Notes under the pieces: model-generated | The model's database searches: none | What the model saw: the letters and a program-made list of their open reading frames with translations, nothing else | Told to the model about the DNA's origin: nothing | Assembly: GCA_947177885.1 (NCBI GenBank) | Contig: CAMWWF010000069.1 | Location: 1 to 10,984 of the forward strand | Source: an uncultured Lachnospiraceae bacterium | GTDB taxonomy: Bacteria; Bacillota_A; Clostridia; Lachnospirales; Lachnospiraceae | Length of the DNA stretch: 10,984 nt | Direction of reading: 5' to 3' | Part shown: in pieces, positions 1 through 6,462 of the stretch | How the letters are laid out: each line of letters starts with the position of its first letter | Numbering within the stretch: position 1 is the first letter of the stretch | Made by a program: the position numbers and the translations under genes

Positions 1-1533
1 GTCTATATACTTATCCGCATAAGAGCCTGATATCTCCACCGGGACATTATCCTGTACGGTATACATTTCCGCACACCATGGAAATCCGATGGAATATCGG
101 ATCAGCAAATATGTGCCCCCTTCCTGACAGATGAATTCCTGACTCAGATCAAAAGCATAAGCGCGGTCAATGCACATCGAAGGCTCCAGATCACTGTTCA
201 CAAACCAGCAGTCCCCGATCATACCATACTCATATTCCGCTTTTACCTCCCTGCCGCATATGACAAAAGCCTCTTCTCTGCCATCTCCGTCATAGTCGGC
301 GGCATAGGTGTGAGTCACATAACCGCTGCAGTCCCTGCCTGCCTTTTCCGCCGCTTCCAGGACGGCCGCGGCATAAGGGGTTTCCGTCTCCCCGGCAAGT
401 GTGGGACCGATTCTCCCATAGTACCTTTCCGTTCGGGCTCCGCTGCCCCCCGTCTGTGCACCGTGACTCTCCGTCCCGGCACCGCTGCCCCCCGTCTGTG
501 CACCGTGACTTTCCGTCCCGGCTCCGCTGTCCCCCGTCTGATCACCGTGGTCTTCCGCCCCGGTGCCGTGATATTCCAGCAGTTCCGCGCACAGCAGATT
601 AAGATTATGATCCATGATCAGACAATATGTTGGCACTTCGCTTTCACCCTCATAAATGTAATAATAATCCACGCTTCCGTGGGTGACATAGCAATGCTCA
701 TACACCAGCCTCTCCTGCTCATCATAATAACTCTGTCTGGTGGAATACCACGTCCCGAAGATCATGCCGTTGTGCCAGTAATCCCTTTTCTGCAGAGTTC
801 CGTCCTCTCTGTATGTCCAGTCAATCTGCAGGATCCTTATGGTTTCCCTCTTCTCCGTCAGATAAGTGACCCAGCCCCGGGAGGTAAAACCGGCAGGCCG
901 TCCGTCCTCCCGATATATGACAGACTCCTCATAATCCTCCACGCCGTCCTTTCCGTCGCCGCCGTCAAAGGGAAGGACGGAATATGGATCTGTATCTGTT
1001 CCGCCGCTGTTCATAAAGTCCCTGCAATATGTGTAGTTGCGGGAACCGTTAAAGAGAAATCCTTTCGGTTCCGTATCCTCACCGGAACCATATCGCAGTC
1101 CGCATCCCAGTCCGACGGATGCATCATAGTATAACTCCAGCTGCAGTGTGCCGTCTTCTGTGAAATATTCATAATAAGGCTCCCGATCTTCAAACCCCCA
1201 CTCGCTCAGGAACAGCTCCTTATCGGCGTACTCTCTCACCACGGGGTTATTTATCCTGAGATCGGTCACGGCAAGGACAGTCTCGGAGGACTGTGACTGC
1301 CCGTCCTCTCCGGTCTCCCGCCCTCCGTTCACCACATGCTTTTCCTCAGGCTTCCCCGACACTTTCTGACGGACCGTCTGCTCCGGGGCATCCGGCGGTA
1401 CTTCCGAATCAGCCGTCTCCGGAAAATACGGTGCGCTTTCTGGTCCGGCCGCTTTCGCCACGCTCCCCGTTGCTCCTGACAGCAGCATCACCGCAATAGC
1501 AAGATATATGATTTTTCGTTGTCTGTGTCTCAT
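1..1533 (-). CDS. Secreted or surface protein of unknown function with tandem 14-residue repeats (3' end beyond the window)
   Basis: One uninterrupted minus-strand frame of 511 codons runs from an ATG at 1533 to the left edge, so the C terminus is missing. A GGAGGGG Shine-Dalgarno site lies about 9 bases upstream. Residues 1-30 form a classic export signal: basic MRHRQRK, a hydrophobic stretch (IIYLAIAVMLL), and a likely signal peptidase I site after AKA. There is no lipobox. A polar low-complexity linker (about 35-85) follows, then a mature region rich in Tyr, Asp and Glu with units of the type 'EDGTLQ...YY', loosely like the MORN/YwqK-style repeats of secreted Firmicutes proteins. A Gly/Ser/Thr repeat linker (about 329-370) leads to a second region containing DYDGDGREEA near residue 412, a calcium-loop or FG-GAP-like motif. 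I do not recognise the family. The gene lies 185 bases downstream of the phosphodiesterase gene on the same strand; co-transcription is possible but not shown. Confidence 0.85.
   Translation of the reverse strand, partial: MRHRQRKIIYLAIAVMLLSGATGSVAKAAGPESAPYFPETADSEVPPDAPEQTVRQKVSGKPEEKHVVNGGRETGEDGQSQSSETVLAVTDLRINNPVVREYADKELFLSEWGFEDREPYYEYFTEDGTLQLELYYDASVGLGCGLRYGSGEDTEPKGFLFNGSRNYTYCRDFMNSGGTDTDPYSVLPFDGGDGKDGVEDYEESVIYREDGRPAGFTSRGWVTYLTEKRETIRILQIDWTYREDGTLQKRDYWHNGMIFGTWYSTRQSYYDEQERLVYEHCYVTHGSVDYYYIYEGESEVPTYCLIMDHNLNLLCAELLEYHGTGAEDHGDQTGDSGAGTESHGAQTGGSGAGTESHGAQTGGSGARTERYYGRIGPTLAGETETPYAAAVLEAAEKAGRDCSGYVTHTYAADYDGDGREEAFVICGREVKAEYEYGMIGDCWFVNSDLEPSMCIDRAYAFDLSQEFICQEGGTYLLIRYSIGFPWCAEMYTVQDNVPVEISGSYADKYID
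424..549 (-). repeat. Three tandem 42-bp repeats coding for a Gly/Ser/Thr linker
   Basis: Three head-to-tail 42-base units lie at 549-508, 507-466 and 465-424 on the minus strand and encode HGDQTGDSGAGTES, HGAQTGGSGAGTES and HGAQTGGSGARTER. Adjacent copies differ at about 5 of 42 positions, counted by eye. The unit is a multiple of three, so copy-number changes by slippage would keep the reading frame. The repeat forms a flexible linker between the two folded-looking parts of the secreted protein. Confidence 0.9.
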
Positions 1534-1718
1534 CTTACCCGTCCCCTCCATCCGGTTGAATACGGTTCTGTCCTGCTTCCGATACCGGTTGACCTGTTTC
1601 CGCAACAGCCCCGGAATTATTATTCAGCAGTCCCTGCAGAAAACAAACGTGCCAAAGTCTTAAATCAGGATGCGCCGCATTGACAAAATTCCCATGAAAG
1701 CGCCTGCAGATCCCTCCG

Positions 1719-2405
1719 TTACAGATCCCTCAGCTCCAGCCTGTTCAAAATCCCTTCCGCATCCACACCGGGATGAGTGGCATATATCCTGCATATCTGC
1801 TCTGCCAGTTCTCTCTCCACCTGTAATTTACCGGCAATCTCCGCCACTCCCTTTCCCGCCTTCATTTCCTTTACCGTCCTCCGGATCAGTCTGTCCATAT
1901 CCTTCCGCGGAAAAGCGCTCACCGTCTCTTCCTTCCCGGATTCCGACAGACAGTCTGTTTTCTTGATCTCATAACGGCGTTCCTCCGGAAAAAGTGTCAA
2001 TACCATCATGGTGACAGGAAACCGGAAGCGCCTCACTCCGCAGCTTCCGGGATTCAGGTACAGGATTTTTCCTTCGGTCCTCTCCTCATACTTGTGTGAA
2101 TGACCGTATATCACAATGTCCACATCCGAAAGATCCTCTCTGATCTGTTTCTTATTGTGCACCATGTGGATCCGAAAACCGTACAACTCCGTGTCCAGTT
2201 CCACAGGAAGGTCATCCGCCCACTCCCCGTCCACATTTCCCCTCACCGCACAGACTCCGGCAATTTCCCTGAGTTTACACAACACTTCCGGTGTCCCCAC
2301 ATCCCCGGCGTGCAGGATCACCTCACAGGACTCCAATATACGGACGCATTCCGGACGCAGAAGTCCATGGGTATCCGATATCACAGCAATACGATGTGCC
2401 TCCAT
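1719..2405 (-). CDS. YfcE/MJ0936-type metallophosphoesterase with a C-terminal helical extension
   Basis: This 228-residue cytoplasmic protein has the calcineurin-like phosphoesterase motifs in order: D11-T-H13-G, G34-D35-V, G56-N57-V-D59, M81-V-H83 and G101-H102-S-H104, followed by NPGS near 118-121. These residues bind the two metal ions in the YfcE/MJ0936 family, which hydrolyses phosphodiester bonds. The natural substrate cannot be read from the sequence. Usual family members are about 160-180 residues, so residues 165-228 are an addition. It is helical and partly like a helix-turn-helix (KGVAEIAGKLQVERELAEQI), and may modify specificity or bind a partner. The start is supported by AAGGAGG nine bases before the ATG. 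A promoter at 2649-2621 probably serves it, which would leave a leader of about 200 bases. The secreted-protein gene follows in the same direction. Confidence 0.9.
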   Translation of the reverse strand: MEAHRIAVISDTHGLLRPECVRILESCEVILHAGDVGTPEVLCKLREIAGVCAVRGNVDGEWADDLPVELDTELYGFRIHMVHNKKQIREDLSDVDIVIYGHSHKYEERTEGKILYLNPGSCGVRRFRFPVTMMVLTLFPEERRYEIKKTDCLSESGKEETVSAFPRKDMDRLIRRTVKEMKAGKGVAEIAGKLQVERELAEQICRIYATHPGVDAEGILNRLELRDL

Positions 2406-2620
2406 TGCCTGCCGCCTCCTTCCTCATTTCGATCTTTTCAAAATACCCCGAATCAATATGATCAGCCCCTGTCAAAAAGCTTTCCCGCACCGGACCTTTC
2501 AGAACAGCTGTCTCTGAGATTAAATTTTCCTGCTGCGGGGCTGTAAGGAATCAGACATTTGTATTTTTCCGGTTGATTCCTCCCTCAAACAGAAACCCTG
2601 ACTGTACTTTATTTCTCCGA

Positions 2621-2649
2621 ATTTTATCACAGGTATCTCCCCGCTTCAA
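2621..2649 (-). promoter_or_regulatory. Leftward extended -10 promoter for the phosphodiesterase
   Basis: On the minus strand TTGAAG (2649-2644) is followed after 17 bases by TAAAAT (2626-2621), preceded by TG plus one base, which makes an extended -10. Transcription would begin near 2614 and reach the phosphodiesterase ATG at 2405. It matches the sigma-A consensus at 4 of 6 and 5 of 6 positions. Confidence 0.4.
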
Positions 2650-2718
2650 TGAACTTTTACAAATCCATCAAAATTTACGCGACACCATTCAGCCCGCACA
2701 GAGAATCGTAACTGCCGC

Positions 2719-2748
2719 TTGCCAAGACCTCCCGAACCACTGTATAAT
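2719..2748 (+). promoter_or_regulatory. Rightward sigma-A promoter for the pectinesterase
   Basis: TTGCCA (2719-2724) and a perfect TATAAT (2743-2748) are separated by 18 bases. Transcription would begin near 2755, giving a leader of about 240 bases before the pectinesterase ATG at 2994. The promoter lies inside the 13-base inverted repeat, close to its right arm. Confidence 0.6.
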
Positions 2749-2755
2749 AGTATAA

Positions 2756-2993
2756 GTGAAAACAGCTCCCGCAAGATCCGAGCTGTCACAGATCAAAGCC
2801 CCGCAGCAGTCTGAATGATTCAGAAACAAAGACGCAGCTGGCTACGCTGAGTATTCTGTACTTGTGCAATTGGAAAACAGACCGGAATATTCGCACAAGG
2901 GTTTTCAGGATGAGGTGCTAATGTTCCACGGATAGAAGCATCCGGAACTTTGAATCATTGCCGCGGGAATAAATTACCGGAAAGGAGTTTACC
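2756..2993 (+). promoter_or_regulatory. Long structured leader of the pectinesterase mRNA (unassigned cis-regulatory RNA candidate)
   Basis: Several perfect short stems follow one another: ACAGCTC/GAGCTGT (2762-2768 with 2780-2786), CTGAA/TTCAG (2811-2815 with 2819-2823), CTTGTGC/GCACAAG (2861-2867 with 2893-2899). Then two interleaved pairs follow, GGATG/CATCC (2908-2912 with 2939-2943) and GTTCC/GGAAC (2923-2927 with 2944-2948). The last two either form a pseudoknot or exclude each other. I could not match the leader to a riboswitch class I know. The leader ends in a strong AAGGAG ribosome binding site 6-7 bases before the ATG. Confidence 0.35.
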
Positions 2994-4037
2994 ATGTCTA
3001 CTTCCAACGAACTGCATCTCTATGTCAATATGCCGGAGCACAGCCCCAATTTTCCCAGCGTCACCGCTGCTCTGGAGAGTATCCCCTATGAGGCTCCGGA
3101 AAAGGAATTTCCCGCTCCTGCGGCGGATATTCCTCCCGCTATCCTCCATATCGGCAGGGGGATCTACAGGGAAAGGATCACTGTCACCCGGCCGAATGTG
3201 ACCTTCCTGGGAGAAGGCCATGACCGCAGCGATGTGGTCATCGTCTACGGGGACTACGCCCGGCAAATCATGCCTGACGGGGAAAAGAGAGGCACTTTCC
3301 GCACTGCCACCGTGCGCATCGACGCCCAGGACTTCAAAGCCGCCCACCTGACCTTCCGGAATGACGCCGGCTTCGGCTATCAGGTTGGACAGGCTCTTGC
3401 CCTCTACACCGACGGAGACCGCTGTTACTTTGAAGACTGTGCCCTGCTGGGCGGTCAGGATACGCTCTTTACGGCCCCGCTCCCGGAAACGGAATTCCAG
3501 GCAGGAGGATTCAGAGGCCCCGGCGAATTCCGTCCCCGCACCATGACGCGCCAGATGTTCCGGAACTGCTTTATCCAAGGTGATGTAGACTTTATTTTCG
3601 GCAGCGCCATCGTTTACTTCCACAACTGTGAAATCTTCTCCCGGCTCCAGAAGGGCAAGCCCTTCCCTGAAGACGCGGAGAAAATCTACGGCTATGTAAC
3701 CGCAGCCTCCACGCCCGAATCGGAAAAGTACGGTTATGTATTCAAGGACTGCAGGCTCACCAGCGATTGTCCTCCCCACTCCGTCTATCTGGGACGTCCC
3801 TGGCGGGAATATGCAAAAACCGTGTTCCTGCATTGCGAACTGGGTGAACATATCCATCCCGAAGGCTGGATGGACTGGAACAAGCCCCACGATCATTTCT
3901 ATTTCGGGGAACACAACTCCTACGGTCCCGGTGCAAGTCCTGAGACAAGAGTTGATTTCTCTCATCAGATGACGGAAGCCGAAGCGGCTGAATATACAAT
4001 AGAAAATGTGCTGAAAGGCTGGAAGCCGGGGTTATAA
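2994..4037 (+). CDS. Pectinesterase (pectin methylesterase, carbohydrate esterase family 8), cytoplasmic type
   Basis: This 347-residue enzyme should remove methyl esters from galacturonate units of pectin, releasing methanol and leaving de-esterified (oligo)galacturonate for lyases or hydrolases. The right-handed beta-helix family signatures are all present: G56-x-Y-x-E60, Q133-A-L, G154-Q155-D156-T-L (acid/base Asp), G196-D-V-D199-F-I-F-G (nucleophile Asp), YVTAAST at 234-240, and Y265-L-G-R268-P-W270 (substrate-binding Arg and Trp). No signal peptide precedes the domain, so it probably acts inside the cell on imported short methylated oligogalacturonides, as seen for some other gut bacteria. 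The length fits a single catalytic domain. The ATG is preceded by AAGGAG at 6-7 bases. It is a single-gene transcript: its own promoter lies upstream and a terminator overlaps its stop codon. No uptake or lyase genes are adjacent. Confidence 0.95.
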   Translation: MSTSNELHLYVNMPEHSPNFPSVTAALESIPYEAPEKEFPAPAADIPPAILHIGRGIYRERITVTRPNVTFLGEGHDRSDVVIVYGDYARQIMPDGEKRGTFRTATVRIDAQDFKAAHLTFRNDAGFGYQVGQALALYTDGDRCYFEDCALLGGQDTLFTAPLPETEFQAGGFRGPGEFRPRTMTRQMFRNCFIQGDVDFIFGSAIVYFHNCEIFSRLQKGKPFPEDAEKIYGYVTAASTPESEKYGYVFKDCRLTSDCPPHSVYLGRPWREYAKTVFLHCELGEHIHPEGWMDWNKPHDHFYFGEHNSYGPGASPETRVDFSHQMTEAEAAEYTIENVLKGWKPGL

Positions 4038-4055
4038 CCCCGGCTTCTTCCTATT
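4021..4055 (+). terminator. Intrinsic terminator of the pectinesterase gene
   Basis: A 10-bp GC-rich stem, GAAGCCGGGG (4022-4031) with CCCCGGCTTC (4038-4047), has a TTATAA loop that contains the stop codon. A pyrimidine-rich tail (TTCCTATT) follows. Overlap of the stop codon with the hairpin is compact but not rare. Confidence 0.85.
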
Positions 4056-4331
4056 ACATCACACGCCAAAACGCACCTGAAAGATCATTTCTCCGATCTG
4101 CACACCCCACCATGCCCCATCCGGTCACCATAATCTCACTACGCCTTCCAAATTAGGGCCTGCTGGGTAACAGTTCAAACAGGTCTGAACTGTCACGATG
4201 ATGCACACAAAACGCAAAAAATGCGTTTTGGCGCTCATAAATCTCGCAAAATCGCACAGAAATCTGTCCGATGAACACATTTCGATCATCGGCTTATTGA
4301 GCCGCCGCATGCTTTCCTCACAGAATTCCGA
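4056..4331. other. Convergent intergenic region with clustered perfect hairpins
   Basis: This gap separates the ends of the pectinesterase and hemerythrin genes. It contains three perfect inverted repeats: ACAGTTCA/TGAACTGT (4170-4177 with 4186-4193), AAAACGCA/TGCGTTTT (4209-4216 with 4222-4229, A5 loop) and CCGATGA/TCATCGG (4268-4274 with 4286-4292). The second has A and T runs on both sides and may terminate the hemerythrin transcript or both transcripts. A 61-codon minus-strand frame (4310-4125) crosses all three stems and has no sign of being a gene. The block resembles a dispersed intergenic repeat of Lachnospiraceae genomes; that is recollection and is not verified here. Confidence 0.5.
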
Positions 4332-5216
4332 TTACTTTATCTGACAATACAGAACTTCCATATTACCATGATCCGTCTCAATGCTGATGGCTACACCATC
4401 CCGCAGATTATAGGTCTCATCTGTGTACTCCTTTGTAAAGACCGCATCCTGATACTTGAGATCCGCAGCCGGTTCATCGGACAGAATTCCAATGATATAT
4501 GTAGACATGACATTAGTGATCTCCGTCAGCGCAGAGCTTTCTATCTCGTCAAGATTCTCAATATCCTCTATCTGCAGACTGCTGAGCGAAAAGTATAATT
4601 CCCTGGCGATCTGCTCCGAGAGGCCATACAGAAATACGTATTGGTTCTTCCCTGTGACCACTCTGCGCACAAAGACCTTCCCTTCTGCAAATCCCTTATA
4701 CAGGCAGGATTTTGCACTCCTGACCTTCAGTCCGTAGGAATCCTCCAGAAGCTTGGAAACGATCAGATCAATATTCTCCGCAGCACCTGCAAGTGCACTC
4801 TGATCCTCCAGCGGTATGTTCGACATGATCTTCCTGTCACACCCGCAGACATGCTGTGCAAGCCATGTAAGCAGTGTCCCGGCAAAGCTCTTTAAAATAT
4901 CCAGTGAGAAATCCCGCTCCAGCTTTTCCTTATACTGTTGGATCGTCTGCACGAAATTCTGATGAATCCATATATGCTGGGTATAGCCCACATACTGCAT
5001 TTCCCTCTGAATCTTTTCCTCCGATTCAAAGTGAAATTTCGTATAATCTATAAGGAATTCTATCAATTCAAAGCATTCTTTCCTTTTCTTTTCAATATCG
5101 CCTTCCTTGGCGATGGCAAGCAGATTTTCAATCTTGCAGAACAACTGATAATGTTGTTCATCGATCACTTTGTTTCCAATTTTGTACTGCTCTTTCCATA
5201 AATGAATCTCACCCAT
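4332..5216 (-). CDS. Bacteriohemerythrin with C-terminal CheX-like domain
   Basis: The 294-residue protein begins at the ATG at 5216, which has AGGAAG about 6-7 bases upstream. An in-frame GTG at 5255 would add 13 residues but has no ribosome binding site. Residues 1-135 are a hemerythrin four-helix bundle with the full set of di-iron ligands: H22 (IDEQH), H62 and E66 (HFESEE), H81 and H85 (HIWIH), and H122 and D127 (HVCGCD). Such domains bind oxygen or nitric oxide reversibly. Residues 150-294 resemble the CheX/CheC phosphatase fold, with E232-I-T-N235 at the place of the ExxN motif of CheX. The combination suggests an oxygen-responsive signalling protein that acts on a phosphorylated response regulator; this is inference. 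It has its own extended -10 promoter and no chemotaxis genes beside it. The CheX part is assigned by pattern and is less certain than the hemerythrin part. Confidence 0.85.
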   Translation of the reverse strand: MGEIHLWKEQYKIGNKVIDEQHYQLFCKIENLLAIAKEGDIEKKRKECFELIEFLIDYTKFHFESEEKIQREMQYVGYTQHIWIHQNFVQTIQQYKEKLERDFSLDILKSFAGTLLTWLAQHVCGCDRKIMSNIPLEDQSALAGAAENIDLIVSKLLEDSYGLKVRSAKSCLYKGFAEGKVFVRRVVTGKNQYVFLYGLSEQIARELYFSLSSLQIEDIENLDEIESSALTEITNVMSTYIIGILSDEPAADLKYQDAVFTKEYTDETYNLRDGVAISIETDHGNMEVLYCQIK

Positions 5217-5330
5217 AGCACTCTTCCTTTCTCTAATTTCCGGCCGATGTCTCACAAATCAAAGATCTGTGCTCATCCTTCGCCACTCGTCGAACATGCG
5301 CAAATGTTCTTCTCGCTGACGCCCATTATA
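5217..5330 (-). promoter_or_regulatory. Extended -10 promoter and leader of the hemerythrin-CheX gene
   Basis: On the minus strand TGATATAAT ends at 5325: a perfect TATAAT (5330-5325) with the TG of an extended -10. The -35 position is poor (TTCCTT at 17 bases). The leader of about 100 bases contains an inverted repeat GAACAT/ATGTTC (5292-5297 with 5304-5309), just downstream of the expected start, and an imperfect hairpin at 5253-5271. The first could be an operator. Its 10-base gap between GAAC and GTTC does not fit a LexA box. Confidence 0.5.
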
Positions 5331-5366
5331 TCACCATTTTTTCCCAAAAGGAAGGGCTATTTGTGA

Positions 5367-6086
5367 TTACTCATCTTCTTTTTTGTCAGACTCCGCAGTA
5401 CTGTCATTGACCGTGTCATCCTCTGCGGCATCGTTCTCTTCCACGCCGTTACCGGAAGCGATCTGTTCCCCCACGCCGGCTTCCAGATCCTCGATCTCCT
5501 TCTGCATGGACTGTACCTTGGTATCCTGATGGATAGCCCGCATGATCAGATTCACATCCTCCGGTGAGAACATGCCTATGGCTTTTCCAAGCTGATCCAG
5601 GCAGCTTCTGTTCACTTTCAGATGCCCGCCGCCGGAGAGCGTGATGTTGATGACCTGCTTCGGATCCGATACATCCCCCAGACAGATGCTGTTCGATCTC
5701 TCGTCACAGGTAAACAAAACTCCGTTATAAACTATGACTCCGTCTTTCGCCATATGGCCATAAGGCACCTTGGGCACTGAAATGAGATTCTTAATGGGAT
5801 TCACACCGCCCTTAAAGGCCTCCTCATACACCTTGAGCGCCTCACTCCTGTCTGTCACAGTCTCTCCGTCGTCTTCTCCACCGCTTATCAGCGAAATCCG
5901 CTTATCCTGTGCCGGCTCCCCGTCCTTATTTCCCTCCGTCATCTGCCACAGCAGGCTCCCCGCTGTCGCCGTGTTTTCAGCTGTTGTTCCGACAGCATCG
6001 GATCCCGCATTCGAAACCCTGCCTCCTCCTGTACCTCTCGATGCCGTCCTTACGCTATAGTCAGCAAAACCTTCGCCAATTCTCAT
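5367..6086 (-). CDS. Conserved-looking hypothetical protein with acidic tail
   Basis: I do not recognise a named domain in this 239-residue protein. It has no signal peptide and no membrane segment, so it is probably cytoplasmic. Residues 1-80 are Gly/Ser/Thr-rich and probably disordered. Residues 82-185 look folded, with a beta-rich part (KDGVIVYNGVLFTCDE, SICLGDV, INITLSGGGHLKVN) and a helical part (SCLDQLGKAIGMFSPEDVNLIMRAI). Residues 188-205 may form a short coiled coil. The tail after 215 is strongly acidic. The composition (repetitive N terminus, compact middle, charged tail) resembles other Lachnospiraceae orphan proteins. The ATG at 6086 has GGAGG ten bases upstream. About 100 bases further on is the promoter of the hemerythrin gene, so the two are probably transcribed separately. 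Confidence 0.8.
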   Translation of the reverse strand: MRIGEGFADYSVRTASRGTGGGRVSNAGSDAVGTTAENTATAGSLLWQMTEGNKDGEPAQDKRISLISGGEDDGETVTDRSEALKVYEEAFKGGVNPIKNLISVPKVPYGHMAKDGVIVYNGVLFTCDERSNSICLGDVSDPKQVINITLSGGGHLKVNRSCLDQLGKAIGMFSPEDVNLIMRAIHQDTKVQSMQKEIEDLEAGVGEQIASGNGVEENDAAEDDTVNDSTAESDKKEDE

Positions 6087-6108
6087 TTATTTTTCCCTCC
6101 ATTCTGAG

Positions 6109-6247
6109 GCGTGTTTGAAAAAGGCTATCCACAGAATGTGCGTCATACTTCGCGGGATACAAGCCCCAATTGGGGATCGCAGTGGGACTACGGTGATTAG
6201 ACCGCGAAATGGGACATACAGACCGGGGAATGGATTTTCAAATACGC
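6109..6247. repeat. Nested inverted-repeat element upstream of the hypothetical gene
   Basis: GCGTGTTTGAAAA (6109-6121) pairs with TTTTCAAATACGC (6235-6247) over 13 positions with one G-U. Inside lie ATCCA/TGGAT (6127-6131 with 6231-6235), TTCGCGG/CCGCGAA (6150-6156 with 6202-6208) and the perfect palindrome CCCCAATTGGGG (6164-6175). The element sits just upstream of the ribosome binding site at 6086, so in RNA on the minus strand it would be a folded leader. A 71-codon frame (6302-6087) crosses it and ends right at the next gene's ATG, but it has no ribosome binding site. It may be a dispersed repeat (MITE-like) or a cis-regulatory RNA. Confidence 0.45.
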
Positions 6248-6462
6248 TCCGGTTCGCAGAATAAAAAAACGGATGGCGTAAAATTACTTCACTACCATCC
6301 ATGGTTTCTCATATCCTGCATTGATATTGGTATCGGCAGCTTTCTACTGATGCTTTAGAGTAAACATCCGGCTTTTGTTACAATTCTATCGACTTTCATA
6401 ACATTTTATGAACATCCATACCAACATCAGCAGCGGAAATTCCTGTCATTAAAGCGATCAGT
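6248..6462. other. Intergenic stretch without identified features
   Basis: About 215 AT-richer bases lie between the inverted-repeat element and the pseudogene promoter. No open frame with a ribosome binding site and no hairpin followed by a T run was found. A promoter for the minus-strand hypothetical gene is expected here but no convincing pair of boxes stands out. Confidence 0.4.

Larger units (their letters stand above)
2530..2809. repeat. Perfect 13-base inverted repeat flanking a 254-base promoter segment (candidate invertible element)
   Basis: CTGCTGCGGGGCT at 2530-2542 is the exact reverse complement of AGCCCCGCAGCAG at 2797-2809. The match does not extend in either direction. The 254 bases between the arms contain both the rightward and the leftward promoter. 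Inverted repeats around a promoter are the hallmark of phase-variable invertible promoters in gut bacteria, but no recombinase gene lies next to this one. A small MITE-like element or chance are the alternatives. The repeat itself is seen directly; the function is inferred. Confidence 0.5.
2406..2993. other. Divergent intergenic region with two opposing promoters
   Basis: These 588 bases separate the phosphodiesterase (minus) from the pectinesterase (plus). I see no convincing gene: the short open frames have no Shine-Dalgarno site and no recognisable protein features. The region contains a promoter in each direction, a perfect 13-base inverted repeat enclosing both, an 8-base inverted repeat (AGGAATCA at 2546-2553 with TGATTCCT at 2574-2581), a 7-bp hairpin at 2762-2786, and a structured leader ahead of the pectinesterase. 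These are listed separately. Confidence 0.7.

Noticed and set aside
310..1134. Long plus-strand frame of 274 codons
   Set aside because: It is antisense to the secreted-protein gene, has a Pro/Arg/Ser-rich shadow composition and no ribosome binding site; the opposite strand has a signal peptide and a proper start.
2961..2973. Shared CCGCGGGAATAAA here and at 8820-8832
   Set aside because: A 13-base direct match somewhere in 11 kb is expected about once by chance, and the surroundings are not similar.
2756..2993. c-di-GMP or lysine riboswitch
   Set aside because: Fragments such as GACGCAGC and GAGGTGC recall these classes, but the conserved cores around them are missing.
2955..3965. Minus-strand frame of 336 codons
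   Set aside because: It is antisense to the pectinesterase, whose catalytic motifs are complete on the plus strand.
5292..5309. Possible LexA (SOS) box before the hemerythrin gene
   Set aside because: The GAAC and GTTC halves are 10 bases apart; the Gram-positive box has four.
6087..6302. 71-codon minus-strand frame ending exactly at the next gene's ATG
   Set aside because: It has no ribosome binding site and is made up largely of the inverted-repeat element, so it is more likely a by-product than a coupled upstream gene.
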